A stretch of DNA of 64,000 nucleotides from Sarcocystis neurona (lineage: Eukaryota > Apicomplexa > Conoidasida > Eucoccidiorida > Sarcocystidae). The DNA lies in the NCBI GenBank assembly GCA_000727475.1, contig KL647293.1:4190012-4254011 (forward strand), read 5' to 3'. Positions 22,428 to 35,300 of this stretch are shown one piece after another (the stretch's first letter is position 1; every line of letters starts with the position of its first letter). A program made the translations under genes and the position numbers. A model generated the notes under the pieces. That model had not been told where the DNA came from and did not search any database. It worked only from the letters and a program-made list of their open reading frames with translations.

Positions 22428-22980
22428 ATTGGGACGCTCTGGTGCGGCAGCGTGGTCAACAGCACCTCGCCAGGAGGCAACGAAAAGGAGGTAAGGGCAG
22501 ACAAGAAGAGAGGGGTTTTCAAAAGTGGGAGGGACGAAGGCGTCAGATAGCAGGAAAGGACGAAGAGAAGACACCAGAGAGACGGAAGGAAGAGGCACGT
22601 GGATCTCTTGAAGAAGAACGAAAGGACAGAAGGAAGACGGGGCACGGGGAGAACGTCGGCCTAAATGCGGAAGTAGGGAGACGACGAAGAACCGCGGCCA
22701 CAGCTGCTGCAGGCGGAGTGACGCAGAGGCAGCAAGGAAGACAAAAGAGCGGGAAAAGAGGACGTCCGAGAGCAGAGCGGGAAAGGAGCAGGAAGCCGGA
22801 CACACGGAAGAGAGAGAAAAAGAAGCGAGGGAGGGAAATGCAGAAACACGCGGTAAATCGTGGAGAAGGAGAACGCGAAACGCGGCGGGCCCGTGGGCGC
22901 TGCTCTTTTCACTCTTCCACCGCACTCTCGCAGTAACGTGCCCGCACACGAAGGAGCTACACCCAGTTGTCTGCTTGCAG
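22428..22980. promoter_or_regulatory. Intergenic region between OLA1 and a divergent plus-strand gene
   Basis: The OLA1 start (22427, minus) and the first supported exon of the plus-strand gene (22981) are about 550 bp apart. The plus strand is purine-rich (GA-rich) for about 400 bp. It must hold the OLA1 promoter and probably either the promoter or a missing 5' exon of the plus-strand gene. No TATA-like box or defined motif was identified. Confidence 0.4.
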
Positions 22981-23660
22981 AGGCGGAAAAGTCTTAGAAG
23001 AAAGAGAGAGAGGAAGAGGTACAAAAAAAGAGAGAGGAGAGAAGGCTGTTTTCGACGAAGAAAAGATTCCGCCCGTGCCGAGCGGGGCTGTGGGAGCGTG
23101 TGTACAAGTGTAGTATTAGAGCTTCCGTCTTCCCGCCATTGTGCGCCGGTTTGGCAGACACGAGAGCAGCAGCGGAACTTGAAATGAGAGGAGAGGTAAA
23201 AATGAGCGAAACAAAGCCAAATAACAGGAAGAAGAGGCAGGAGAAGCAGAAGAAGCCGAAGAAGAAAAGTCTGGCGGTAGAACCGCGCCTATGGGGCAGA
23301 CCTCTTTACTCGCCTCTACAATGGTCTTGCTAGCTGCAAGTCCACAAGACGTGGGTTCCACAAAAGAAGTGAGAAGACGAGGAACAAATTCGTGAAACGA
23401 TGAAATTCGCTGGCGAGAGCATGCGGGATGGGAAAGTGAGAGATCCGGCGGCCGACGGCGGAGGAACGGCGTCCACGGATCTTCTTGAAACGTAGCGCAC
23501 AGGCTCAGATGCAAAAGACACTTGCAAAGAAGAAAAGAAGTCGTTCGCAGAAAAGCAGACAAAAGAGAAATTCCACATGTTTCTGCACGAGGCCTTTGAC
23601 GACAAAGCGACGTCCTACCTCATCCGCATGCACAGAGAGACACCCTCCGCATGCTTGCCC
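22981..23660 (+). CDS. Plus-strand gene head to head with OLA1, three phased exons
   Basis: Three exons keep phase. 22981-23101 follows a CTGCTTGCAG acceptor and contains EKAVFDEEKIPPVPSGAVGA. 23228-23368 contains EEAEEEKSGGRTAPMGQTSL and ends GAA|GTGAGA. 23496-23660 contains DAKDTCKEEKKSFAEKQTKE and FHMFLHEAFDDKATSYLIRM, ending at CCC|GTAGAC. The introns are 126 and 127 nt, much shorter than those of OLA1. The protein is acidic, then lysine-rich and helical, with no recognised domain. The first exon (entered in phase 2) was not found. A possible fourth exon starts near 23859 (TKLDTLLQNLTNPYTK), but its end is unclear. The antisense frames are Ser/Phe/Leu-rich shadows. Confidence 0.55.
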
Positions 23661-24379
23661 GTAGACACACCCTTCTTTCTTTTCTTCTTCCATCCTTTCT
23701 TCCTTTCTTTCCCTCTCTCGCCCTGCCCCTCTGTCTCTTGGCCCTTCTCTTTCTGTCCTTCTGCTTTGTCCTCTCTGCATCTCTCGTTCTCTCGCTATCC
23801 CTACACACCTACACGCACTTCGTCTTTTTCGTGTGGGTGCAGACGAAACTGTAGACAAAACTGGACACTCTACTGCAGAACCTCACCAACCCATATACAA
23901 AATTCCCATTTTCCCGCGCTTGTCGCCAGAGTTGCATATATCTTACTGTGCAGGACTCGAGCAGCGGCACAAAACATGTTTTTTTATTCTACAAACGACT
24001 CTGTTATCGTTTTAGAAGTTTGCAGACCTACACGCGTCTTTCAGCCGTTTTGATCCCCCTGCTGTGTATGTCTTTTTTGGCAAAACACACAAAATCCACT
24101 CCTCTAGTAGGGCCAGGGACTGGCACAGTAACGCCGTCTACACAGATACGCACATATGTATATATATACGTATGTATATATGCGTCACGTCCTTCCTCTA
24201 TCTGTGCGCCTTTTATATTGTAAACTTCCATGCTTACGCAGAAGAAAAATGGGACGATCGAACTCGTCTACTACCCAGCAGGCTGCTCCTTTGTATCCAC
24301 ACCTATGTAATAAGTGTGTGTTAATAGGTCCTGCCACATCATACGTGACGCAAGTCTCGCTTACGTACAGGACATATAT

Positions 24380-24418
24380 ACATGTATATCTTGTATGTCG
24401 TACACATGTATATACATA

Positions 24419-24452
<34 letters not shown>

Positions 24453-25080
24453 CATATATATATATGCATGTATAACTGAAGCCACACGTACGTAGGGACA
24501 GGCATTTATGAATTGCAGGAATTTACTACATTGTGAAAGTACCTGAATTCTTGAAGCACGAAACACTCGGGCGGCGCAGGCAACGTCGGCAAATCTGCGC
24601 GTGCCAAGCAAGTATCCACGTGTACATCTTGGAACTCATAACACACATCAAAATAATCTGAGAAAAACGTACCTCGACGTGTGCCAACATTTGCACGTCC
24701 ATAGAGTGCCAGCACCCATCAAACGCTCCTTACATGAAGACGTGCTTCCTTCTACAGCCATACTTCAACCTTCACCATACACATGCATCTACATAGGTGT
24801 ACCGTGGATCTAAATGCTTGCCTACGTATCTATATAGATTTTACGTACTCACGTACAATTTATATATATATATATACAGAGCGAGAGATTATGCCGGTGC
24901 CATTCAACGTATACCTCTTGAATATATATATATATATATATATGTCTATCTGTATAGGTTCACTGTAAAATGTATATATCTGTGTATATATATATATATA
25001 TGTATGGTTCACGTGGATGCCTCTGGGCATATAACCAGTACAGAATATATATACATGTGTAGAGCAACGTATGTGTGTGT
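24380..25080. repeat. TA microsatellites
   Basis: TA/CATA runs lie at about 24370-24470, 24858-24885 and 24920-25060. Apart from the exon candidate at 24543-24657, nothing coding is supported here. Confidence 0.75.
24543..24657 (-). CDS. Isolated exon candidate with consensus splice sites, minus strand
   Basis: A 115-nt segment on the minus strand is bounded by TTTTTCTCAG and ATTCAG|GTACTT. It is open in one frame (phases 1 and 2) and reads YFDVCYEFQDVHVDTCLAR, then PTLPAPPECFVLQEF. The plus strand over the same DNA is also open after a TTGCAG and could be a terminal exon of the plus-strand gene, ending at a TGA (EFLKHETLGRRRQRRQIC). Neighbouring exons were not found for either reading, so the strand is not settled. 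Confidence 0.35.
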
Positions 25081-27110
25081 GTATGCGCGCATGGCTGTGT
25101 ACGTTTCAATATCAATGAAGAAGACCTTTGTGTCTCTCTAAAATTACAAAACACGTCGCTCGTTTTGTATTTCCATAACGCTCTTTGTCCAGAGTTGCAC
25201 CAAGCGTGCAGTAGAACCCTACACCTACAGATGCTCTTTGCTTCTGGCGCGGGTCACGCGACAATATTCTGCAGATACGCGACCCACTTTTGCGTGTGCG
25301 GACGAAAAGGAAAGTTGCGTGCGAGCTCCTTGCATAGAGTACACACAAAGACGCCACTACCACACGAGAAGCCTTGCCTGAAACTGTCACCGACGTCAGC
25401 GCCTTCTGTGTTCCTAGGGTAGCACTTTGCATGAGAAAGCACTGCACAAATGCGTGTGTGGGGCGTAGCTGCCCACTTGAGCACGACCTGAGGAAGGCAG
25501 ACGGCCTCTGCAAATCAAATGCATGCCCGCAAGGCACGCACGTCCATGCCAGGGGAAAAGCTACACACGCACCAAGCACCCCGAATGTATGTGCGCACAC
25601 GTAGCACATGTGTCCCTTTCCTTTGTCCACATGTAGATTTGGATTCAACCTACACGTATGTGTATAGGAATACAGTTATATGAGGGACACGACGCCGTAC
25701 ACCCACGCAGAACTATGCGCACATGTGCGTTGCCCGGGGTGCCCAGGGGTTTGGGGGGGGGGGTCCGGAACCGCATTGCCGGATGCACTGCGGAACATGC
25801 GGACAGAGAGACGAGAAAGGAAAACAAGGAGACGACAGCGACGCCCCTCTATTCTCCATCGCCGTTCATTCGACACGTAAATCAATACACGTACACATGT
25901 ATGTGTATGTGCGCGACCACATACGTCCACGCATACTGCTTTGACAACTTCTGCTGAGAAGGGAAGAGACTTTCAGACAGACAATTCCAGTGGTCGCGCA
26001 AGCATGGGACGACGTGTGGCAGCGTCCGCATTTGTTCACTGCAGCAACACTTTTCCTCCTCGAAATGCCACAGACCTGGTTCTGCTTCAGAAAATCTAAT
26101 TAGCTGATACGCTGCGCGCAGCTGCCGGTGCCGCCAAGCTCCACGCTGTTAGTCTCTTCACAAAAATCTCGCACAGCAGTGACTCTTGCAATTTTTTAAA
26201 TACTCGAGAATATGACAGACAAAGATAAAGGAAAAGAAAAGTGCCAAAAACCTGCAGAGTTAACACGGACTGATGTTTTGTGTACGTGTGTTTGTCGTTG
26301 GAGTTGGCGAAGACCGCCTTCACCCGCAGGACTATTTGCCGCGCTGCGCCTTGTTGAGCGGTCTGCGTTGTTCTTTGACGGCGTTCTGTTCAAGTGTGTC
26401 TACCTCGCTGCACTCGCGTACATAGATACGCGCGTCCGTACCGCGTCGTATCTGCTGTGTGTGTAAATTCATACTTGGAGAGGAGACAGTCAAAAAGAGT
26501 GATGGGGACGCAAGCGGAGGGGCGGTCTGCAACAAAGCACCCCGAAGAAACCTTCCTGATCTGTGAAACGCACGCGCTGCAGCCCTCCCGTCGTCTATTA
26601 TCTTCGAGCAAAAAAGCGGGGAACGCGAGGCGACGCATTACGTTCGACGGTCTACGTCGTCCCGTATGTGCGCACCTCGTCCGGCAAGTCTCCGCGCGCC
26701 ACGACGTCAAGGAGGGGAACTTGTGCTGCTTCGCTCTTAGAAGGAGGGGAGACACAGCGAGCCAGAGAGACAGAGCCAGAGAGAAAGAAAAACCCTTCTC
26801 CTGTGTGCGAGCGGCGTGTTTCGAATAATAGGACGCTTCTGAAGAACGACCTGCTCTTCGTAGAACGAGCACAAAAGTTCCCCTTCTGAACCGCAGCGAC
26901 TTCTAAGCCGCGTCTCGCTCGTGTGTCTCACACGTGTCAGAGACAGAGACAAGTGCGTCGGCTGCAGAGAAGCGTTCTACGAGAAAAACACCTTTTCCCG
27001 TCTCGTTCTGCTTCGCCCCCCCGGCATTTACGTGAAAGCGGGATGAGGAATTCATTTGTGTGGACGCCGTCCCCTAAGCAACCATCTTTCACACTCTTCT
27101 TGCGAAATGC
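25081..27110. other. Ambiguous open frames on both strands, no gene called
   Basis: Frames of 80-180 codons overlap on both strands at 25112-25648, 25930-26100, 26210-26465 and 26390-26890. Some have protein-like composition (plus 26212-26466 contains GLFAALRLVERSALFFDGVL; minus near 26090-25930 contains FSEAEPGLWHFEEEKCC). No pair of splice sites joins them in phase, so they are recorded as coding-like but unresolved. An 11-G run lies at about 25755. Confidence 0.4.
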
Positions 27111-27169
27111 GTGAAAGGGTATATTTGCTCCCCGCCGCCCATCCACGTACGACTCCTCCTCCTCCTCCA

Positions 27170-28625
27170 GGTACACACACCCACGTATACGACCAAGTGT
27201 CTCCTTGTGTCTACATATATATATATATATACATATCTGTGTATAAACTCGTAAGGACGAGAACACTGTAGAGTAGTGGTGTGTCTCTCTCCCCACGCAC
27301 AAAGCCTCAACTTTCGGCGGAGGACCCGCGCATTCCCACACAGGCACAAGCCCAACGCCTGCGGTTTCGTCTTCTATCGCGGAGACACACACGTACACGC
27401 GTATCCACCGGCGAGACAGATGTGGCCCCGGCCAGGAAAACTCGGCGTTGTTTTCTCATCATTTCCCACACATTTCCACCTATACGTCTCCTCACGGAGA
27501 ACTCTCGTTGGACGCACGTGTATACCGGTTCCCGGTGTGACACGCAGACATGCACACGTACATATAATACATATATACATACATGCACATATATGCATGT
27601 ATATATATACACGTATATATACTCGGATGATTGAAGATGTATGTCTGTCTGTCTGTATACGTTATGTACATCTTCAAATAGTGACGTAAGCACATACATC
27701 TAGCCCTGCGTCTATCTCTTTATCTCTCTCCATACACAGATGTACGCAGGTTCACATACGCACGCATACATACATGGATATACATATATATCCATGCGTA
27801 GCGCATCAATCTCTTTGCGTATGTGCACATCCGTATATGTACATCTACAGCTACACAAATGCATCAATCACCATCCAAATATATCTTCCATCTACACACA
27901 TATACGCATATATACATATATATACATGTATGTGTATACATCCACACATCTCCCTATATGTACATATATTTATACACATGAATTTTAGTCTCCGCATGTA
28001 CATATTTACATATTTACTACTTTGTGTGTATAGAACGATCGTATGTATGAATCGAAAAGGGGAGAGCTTTTCAAAATACAGACGTATACACACATTCGTA
28101 TCGGCCGTCTCCGCACAACCCCAAGGTGTACAGGTGAACCTACACATTCGTTTCCGCCTCACATACAGACATCTACATATACGTATACGTTACACACTAC
28201 AATACACATATATATATATATGTTTGTTCCTATGCTGTATACGCAGTGCAGCACAGAAATTTCCTTGTGGATGCACGTGAATGTGCACTTGTCGGGAAGA
28301 CGTCACAGTGGCCTCTGCAAATCCTGAGGCGCGATTATATACACATATATATATATATATATACAGAGACGCAAATATTTATAGGCATATGCACGCATAC
28401 ACACAGACATCCATATATATGCAGAGACAGAGAGACGTAGATATAGACATATACATACGGACAGAGTCATTGATATACATACATATATATACATATATGA
28501 GTATACATAGGTACACATATTGGTGTACTGACAGCATATATATTTGTATGCGTCCACGCACAGACACGTAGATTGACTTTCACTTGTAGCTACACTTACA
28601 CACATGAACAAATGAAGTCTAGGAA
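27170..28625. repeat. Microsatellite-rich intergenic DNA
   Basis: CATA, TACA and TA repeats (27540-27630, 27770-28010, 28200-28225, 28335-28520) with short unique spacers. Translated frames are Tyr/Ile/His/Cys-rich. No gene is seen. Confidence 0.7.
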
Positions 28626-28651
28626 GAAATGATACAACGAGGGACTCAAAT

Positions 28652-29368
28652 TTATGATGTCTTGGTGCTCTCTAGGGCGAAGTGAGCAAGCTTTGTTGCT
28701 GCATAACCCGAAGGGGGAAGAGCCCCGGTGCATGCGACGACCTGCTTGGGGCACGGCTTCCTTCTCTGCGTTGCCTCGCGTGCTGTTGCTTGTGACATGT
28801 TGCGTGACGCTCCCGCGTTTCCTGCTGCTGCTGTTGGTGTCGCCGTTCCGTCTTCACGTGCTACTGCTGCTGCTTCTGGGTGCCCTGCTGCCAGCACTGC
28901 CGCTGCCCTTTTTCCCGTGGCTGCTGCCGCTGCTGTTGTCCCTCCTCTACTTGCCCTTGCTCCTGCTCCTGCACGAGCACCTAGAAGTAGGTGCACCAAG
29001 GTTCCCGCTGCTGTTACTGGGCTCCCCTCATCCTGCACCTGCTGTTGCGTAGGCGCCTGCCACGCCCACTGGCGCTCTGCCGCTGTTTCCCACGTCTTCT
29101 TGTAGTCCCACGTCTCCTCATACGTCTCGTCTGTCCACCCTTCGTCCAACTCCGCCGCCTCTCTAGCTGCTGCTACTGTTGCTACTCTGCTGCTGTTGCG
29201 ACTGTTACTGTTGCGCCACTCCTGCTGCTGTTCCGCTACTCCGATTGCTACTCCTGTTGCTGCTGCTGCCATAGCAGAAGCTCGTCTCTGCATCTGTCGC
29301 TCCGGCCCAGCAACATGCGCTACTGCTGCTTTTCTCCCGTCCGCTGCTGCTGCAACTGCGTCTGTCTG
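28652..29368 (-). CDS. In-frame continuation beyond a TAG of the NIP30-like gene
   Basis: After the TAG at 29369-29371 the same minus frame stays open for 238 more codons to a TAA at 28652. It is Ala/Gln-rich with a clearly protein-like acidic, Trp-rich core (ELDEGWTDETYEETWDYKK, then ERQWAWQAPTQQQ). Either it belongs to the upstream gene (readthrough, an unseen intron, or a CAG to TAG change or base error in the CAGTAGCAG context), or it is an exon of a separate gene. No ATG-led start with good context is evident. Confidence 0.4.
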   Translation of the reverse strand, partial: QTDAVAAAADGRKAAVAHVAGPERQMQRRASAMAAAATGVAIGVAEQQQEWRNSNSRNSSRVATVAAAREAAELDEGWTDETYEETWDYKKTWETAAERQWAWQAPTQQQVQDEGSPVTAAGTLVHLLLGARAGAGARASRGGTTAAAAATGKRAAAVLAAGHPEAAAVAREDGTATPTAAAGNAGASRNMSQATAREATQRRKPCPKQVVACTGALPPSGYAATKLAHFALESTKTS

Positions 29369-32300
29369 CTACTGCCTATCTTGCTGCTGCTTCTCATCCG
29401 CCTGCTGCTTCTCATCCGCCTGCTGCTTGGGACCATCTCCCTGCTTCCCATTCAGCTCCTGCTTCTCGTTCTGCTGCTGCGTCTCCTTCTGCCGCTGGGT
29501 CTGCTCTTCCCCACGCGTCTCCTTCTTCGTCGTTTGCGGCGAGTGCTTCTCCTCCTGACGCTCTTGCTGCGACTCCTGCTGCTGCTGCTTCTGCTGCTGC
29601 TGCTCGCCGTGCGGCGGACCTGCTTCGCTTGCTGCTGCAGCTTCGCTTCCGTCCTCTGCGTCATCCGAGTAGCCGCCCATCAGGTCGCTGAGGCCGCCTG
29701 ATGGGACGGCAGGAGCCTGTTCTTCCTCGTATGCAGCAACAGCAGCAGGCTCTCCTGCAACAGCTGCGAGGCGTTGGCGTTTGCATTTTGCTTCTTCGTC
29801 GCTGTCTCTGCGTTCCTGCAGTGATATTTCATGCAGTACCCACGGCAGCATAACACCGTCAGCCACACGTACTACCCCATGTCTCCACATATACACACAT
29901 ATGTATATATACACACATATGCGTGTACTTCTCCTTGTCCTTCCTCGTCTTCTTGAGCAACTGATGCTGCAAGAAAGAAATAGTGAAGGCACCCTTAGCA
30001 TTAAACAACATCGCCGTCTCTACGTTACAGATATATAGCTACCGACATACAGAGAGACACGGAGACAAATACACACATATATAGATATATGTATATGTAG
30101 ATACAAAGAGGCACACACAGGAAGACACATATACATATACATATATATATACGTTGGTATAGATAGATACAGTTGCAAAGACACATACACACAGACAGAC
30201 AGGTATAGACGGAAATATATAGATAGACAGACACACGTCGGGCAGACGGGTAGGCAGACGTAGCTAGAAATATATAATAGACAGCTACCGCAGATGACAG
30301 ATACAGATAGACAGACGCAGACATATAAATACAGATGAGTGCAGATGAGCGCAGATTTATACACTATGATATCAACGGAAATAGATAGACATGCATGAAT
30401 GTAGATAGACAGATACACATCAATAGACATAAACACATATGGAAATACATATATATATAATGGAGACAGACACACTGATAAAAATAGATGGACGAAGATG
30501 CATATACGTAGAAATAGCTACAGACAGAGAGATACACCTACACCGACACGCGTATACATATAGATAGGTATATCTGTACATGCACCTGTACAGACAGGCC
30601 AAAGTTTACACAGACAGGCACAGATAGTGATATGCAGATATATATATATATACATACATACATATACTTCATTAGAATATACCGCGCTGAAGTCGTGTCC
30701 CGCTCCTGGGTATATACATATATATATAAGTATGTATATATACGTATGTATATATATATATAGTATACGTGTGTGTGTATATAGAGACCGACGTATATAC
30801 CCGTCAATAGGTGAGCAAACGACACAGAGCTTGAGGTGTGCACACACGGGTAGACTTAGAAATTTTATGCAGAAAGAGAGAGACACACACAGGGAAGGGA
30901 CGGTTTTCCTCACGTACGTCCACACACGTACGGACGCTGCCTGACTCTCCTGGCCGCCGGCTGATCCTTTGCGGTAATTCTCGCTGCTGCTGCTGCCCTC
31001 TCTGCCGCACTGCTGCTGCCCTCTCTGCCGCGCTGCTGCTGCTCTCTCTGACGCGCTGTTATTGCTCTCTGACGCGCTGTTGCTTGTTTCACTGGGGCGC
31101 TGCTGCTGCTGCTCTCTGAGGCGCTCCTGCTGCTGACTCTGAGGCGCTGCTGCTGCTATCTCTGAGGCTCTGCTCCTGCTGTCTCTGAAGCGCTGCTGCT
31201 GCCCTTCCTGTAGGGATGCTGCTGCTCGAGTTCGGGGTTGCAGCGTTGTCACTGCCACTGCAGGGCACCTTCGCTTCTGCCTTTGCTGCTTGTCCTGTCA
31301 CTGCTGCTGCGCGTGCTTCTCCCCCTATACTGCGCCGGTGCACCACACCTCGCGCTTCTTGCTGCTTACCCAACTTTCTCTTCGATTGCCGCTGCTGCTG
31401 CCGTCCCGCCGCTGCTCCTTCTGCATCCCCTGCTGCGTCTTCTCCTCTTCTATCCTATTCTTGACGAGTGTGTCGCGGTCCCTGTGCTGCTGCTACCTGT
31501 CTCGCTGTTGCAGCCGTGTCTCTGTGGCTCTGCCGGGCTGTGCGCCCCATCCCAGCTGCGGAGCTGCTGACGCTTCTTCTTCCCCTCCTCTGCTATACTT
31601 CTCTCTTTCCAGATTCGGCCTCTATCCTCCTCCTGCTTCTTCTTCTTCGTCTTCCTCCCCCAATCATCCCAGACGCAGCAACGTGTCGACTTCTGGGGTG
31701 GTGCACCTACCGTAGTTGTTGCAGGAAGAGCCGCAGCAGCAGCTTTGTCGGGTGTGTCTTCGGAGGCCTCAGCTGCTGCTGCTGTTGCCGGAGACGTCCC
31801 AACAGCGGGCGTTCGAAGCTTTCGTTTCTTCACCGAGGTTAGGTCGAAAATGCGCGCTCCCATGCCGCAACTGTTGCCTCGTCCGCCTGCGCCTGCTGCT
31901 CCGCTCCGAAGCCGCAGCGACGCGTCCGCACCGGGCAGCAGCAGGTCGGTCCCTGTCCCTGCTGCTCCTCCTGCTGCTCCGCCTCCTCCTACGGCACCAG
32001 GCGAGCCGCGTTCTGCCGCTCCACCTTTGGCTGCTGCTGCCGCCGCAAGCACTGCGTCCACGCCCAACTTGGCTGCAGCAGCCGCAGACTCCGCAGCAGC
32101 AACCGCTGACTCCGCAGCAGCTGCAGCAGCAGCTCGCCGCGCCTGCTGAAACTCCGTTTGCACGTCTCTTTCCTCCTGCTGCCGCTGCTGTCGCTTCAGC
32201 CGCTCCTGTGCGGCCAGCGCTTCGTAGAACTCGTATTCTTCTTCGGTCACCTAAACCCAACAGAAAATTGTCGTCCACCAGCCGTCCACAGTCCCGTAAA

Positions 32301-35300
32301 AGTGCGGTGTACACACACTCTCGCACAGGGCGAGACACCCACCCCCCGGGCAGAAGCAGCACTCGCAGAGACACACAGACAAAAAGACTCCCTACACATG
32401 ACCTATCCACACAAAGGACATATATATAAATACGTGGACCTGTCCACAAAACGTACATGCATTCGATACACGCATAAAACCCACATAAATACTACGACCT
32501 CTGTTTCTCTCTCTATACATATATACATATATATAGATAGTTTCTATGTATGTACGCATAAATCCACGTATGCGAGAGAGGCACATACACACAGAGGGAA
32601 AGGGGGACCTAGACACAACGCGGCATATATGGAGCACCACGATGACTACACGCCTACAGACACATATATGTACTTGCAAAAATTACTCTGACCCACGTGT
32701 TCCTATATATATATATAATTCCACGTATACTTTTGAACAGCAATATATATGAATATATATACATAGTACGTACTCTACGCCTATGGATGCAGGCATCCAG
32801 ATAAGGAGAGACACATACACGACGACCTCCCAACATACACATAGACACATAGGAAGGTTTACATATATACACATGCAGATATATATATATACATTATATA
32901 TATATATGTTTTCCTGTTCCTCGGCGTTTCTGTGTCTGTCTTTCTTCGTGTGTCGCTTGATTTTCCTCATCTGAAGGCGAACGCGCATCTCGGCGGAACA
33001 CGACCTACGGGAGGTGGTCCATCGCTCGCGTGGCTCGACTCTTTCTTCTCTGCGTAGTACGTCGGGTCCTCGATTCGAAGCTCTGCGTAGCTGCAGCAGC
33101 ACGGCAGTCGCAGAAGCAACAGCAGCAGCACCACGATAGCCGCAGTAGCAACAACACAGCAGTCGCACTAGCAACAACAGCAGCTGCAGCACGACAGTCC
33201 CAGGAGCAACAGCACCAGCTGCAGCACGACAGTCGCAGTAGCAGCAGCACGACAGTCGCAGTAGCAACAGCAGCTGCTGCAGCACGACAGTCGCCGTAGC
33301 AGCAGCACGACAGTCGCAGTAGCACCAGCAGCAGCACGACAGTCGCGACAGCGATAGCAGCAGCAGCAGGACAGGCACAGCAGGACAGGGGCAGCAGCAA
33401 CGGTGAGTGTGCGGCTCCTTCGAGTCGGCTGCAGTGCAGCAGCTCCGGTAATTTTCAGCGCATTTTGTTGGCACCCAAGCGCCACGGCTTCGCTCTCTCC
33501 CTCCGGCGCGCGTTGCTGCTGCGCCGCGCTCGAACAACGGCTGCGACTGCTGCTGACACGGCGCGGTCATCGCTGCTTCTAATACGTGACCAACGTGTGC
33601 GCATGCGTCGTCTGGTCATCCGGCTTCACCTGCTGCGGCTGCGGGTAGTGTCCATCTTCGCTGCTGCTACCTCGACACTACGTACATAGACATCTTGATA
33701 CGTATATACAGGCACACTCCTTCACGTCTATCATCTATTTAGACGAAACAAAACCGGCAGAAAACATGACCCGAAACTGAAGTCCCTTCATTCTCAGCTG
33801 TTTGCGTACCCATATCCATATATATATATATATGTATATCCATCCATCCACATATATGTATATATGTGGGAGTAGTTACTATCAGTACGGCACTGGCGTT
33901 ATAATGTATATAGAGTATTCTACAAACGGGAGGAGGACATCTACTGACGCTGCCGCCGATACACTGTAATTATATATAAACGCAAACATAAATATATGTA
34001 TATATATATATGAAATATAAACATATATATATATATATATATATGTATTTGTATATGGGCACTTCCTATGGGTGAGACCATTAACACATATTTATATATG
34101 TGAGTAGAGAGTAGGACTGCGGTCACTTTTAAATGAACATATATACATGTAAGAGTGATGCTTTGCATGATTGCCAGCAGTGTTACACAAATACAGAGAG
34201 ACTCGTGGAAGAACTTCCTATCCACCCCATCCATACGTGACGCGGGAAGAGGAGCAGCAACAACGGACGTCAACGAAAGGGCCGGGAGGGGGCCTGCGGC
34301 GCGCATGCATTTGGACGGGGCCGATGTCTTCCCCTCTTCACGTAAAATTTCTTCCACAGCACCGACCCCCTAGCCATATCCCCGACACATATACACGTAT
34401 ACGCATACATATACGCGGATACGTATATACATGTATATATACACATACCCATATACTTACATATATACATATTTAAATACATATCTAATACATCTATACA
34501 CACACGTGTATACTCATACACAAACCTCCGTACATACAAACGTATATGCACACACACACACACATATATACTCAAATACAAATATCCGTACGTATAAGTA
34601 CATGCATATATATATACGTCTCCTCATATAATATGTACATGCGGGCGTCCTTACTCCACATACAAAAGGAGATACATACATACACACACCTCCATACACA
34701 CACACAGATATACAACAGACATAACATCCACTACACATACACTATACGTACCTATACTCATACATACACACACATATGCATATATACTACACACCTGTAC
34801 ACACACATACAGACGTATGCGAATATACACATAATACACCTACACCCCGTATCCCTACATACATACATATATCCACATACATACCTCCACACACATACAT
34901 ATATGTGCACGCGTATACATATATGCATGCATGTATATGGATACGGAGAGGGGCGGAATAGAGACGGGGAGCGAGGAAGCGGGCACACAGCGGGACAGGG
35001 GAGAAGTGGGCAACTGGAAGAATGCAAACCCGACGCAAATGTGCAGGAAATACGGGGGAAGTATATATGGACAGAGGAGAGACCGGGGAAGGGCGGGGGG
35101 GGGGGGGGGGGGAAGTTCTGGCAGAGAGCGCGCGTCTGGAGGGAGAATCGCGTGGACAGAAAATCGGCGGTTGTGTTAGAGACTCCTCAACGGAGAGACG
35201 GGGAGGTCCCCCCTCACCTGCGGAAGTGACTTCCTGCGCGCAGAAAACAAACACGCCAGCACGCACCCGCCGTCTCCCCCTCTTTCGATGCGCATGCAAA

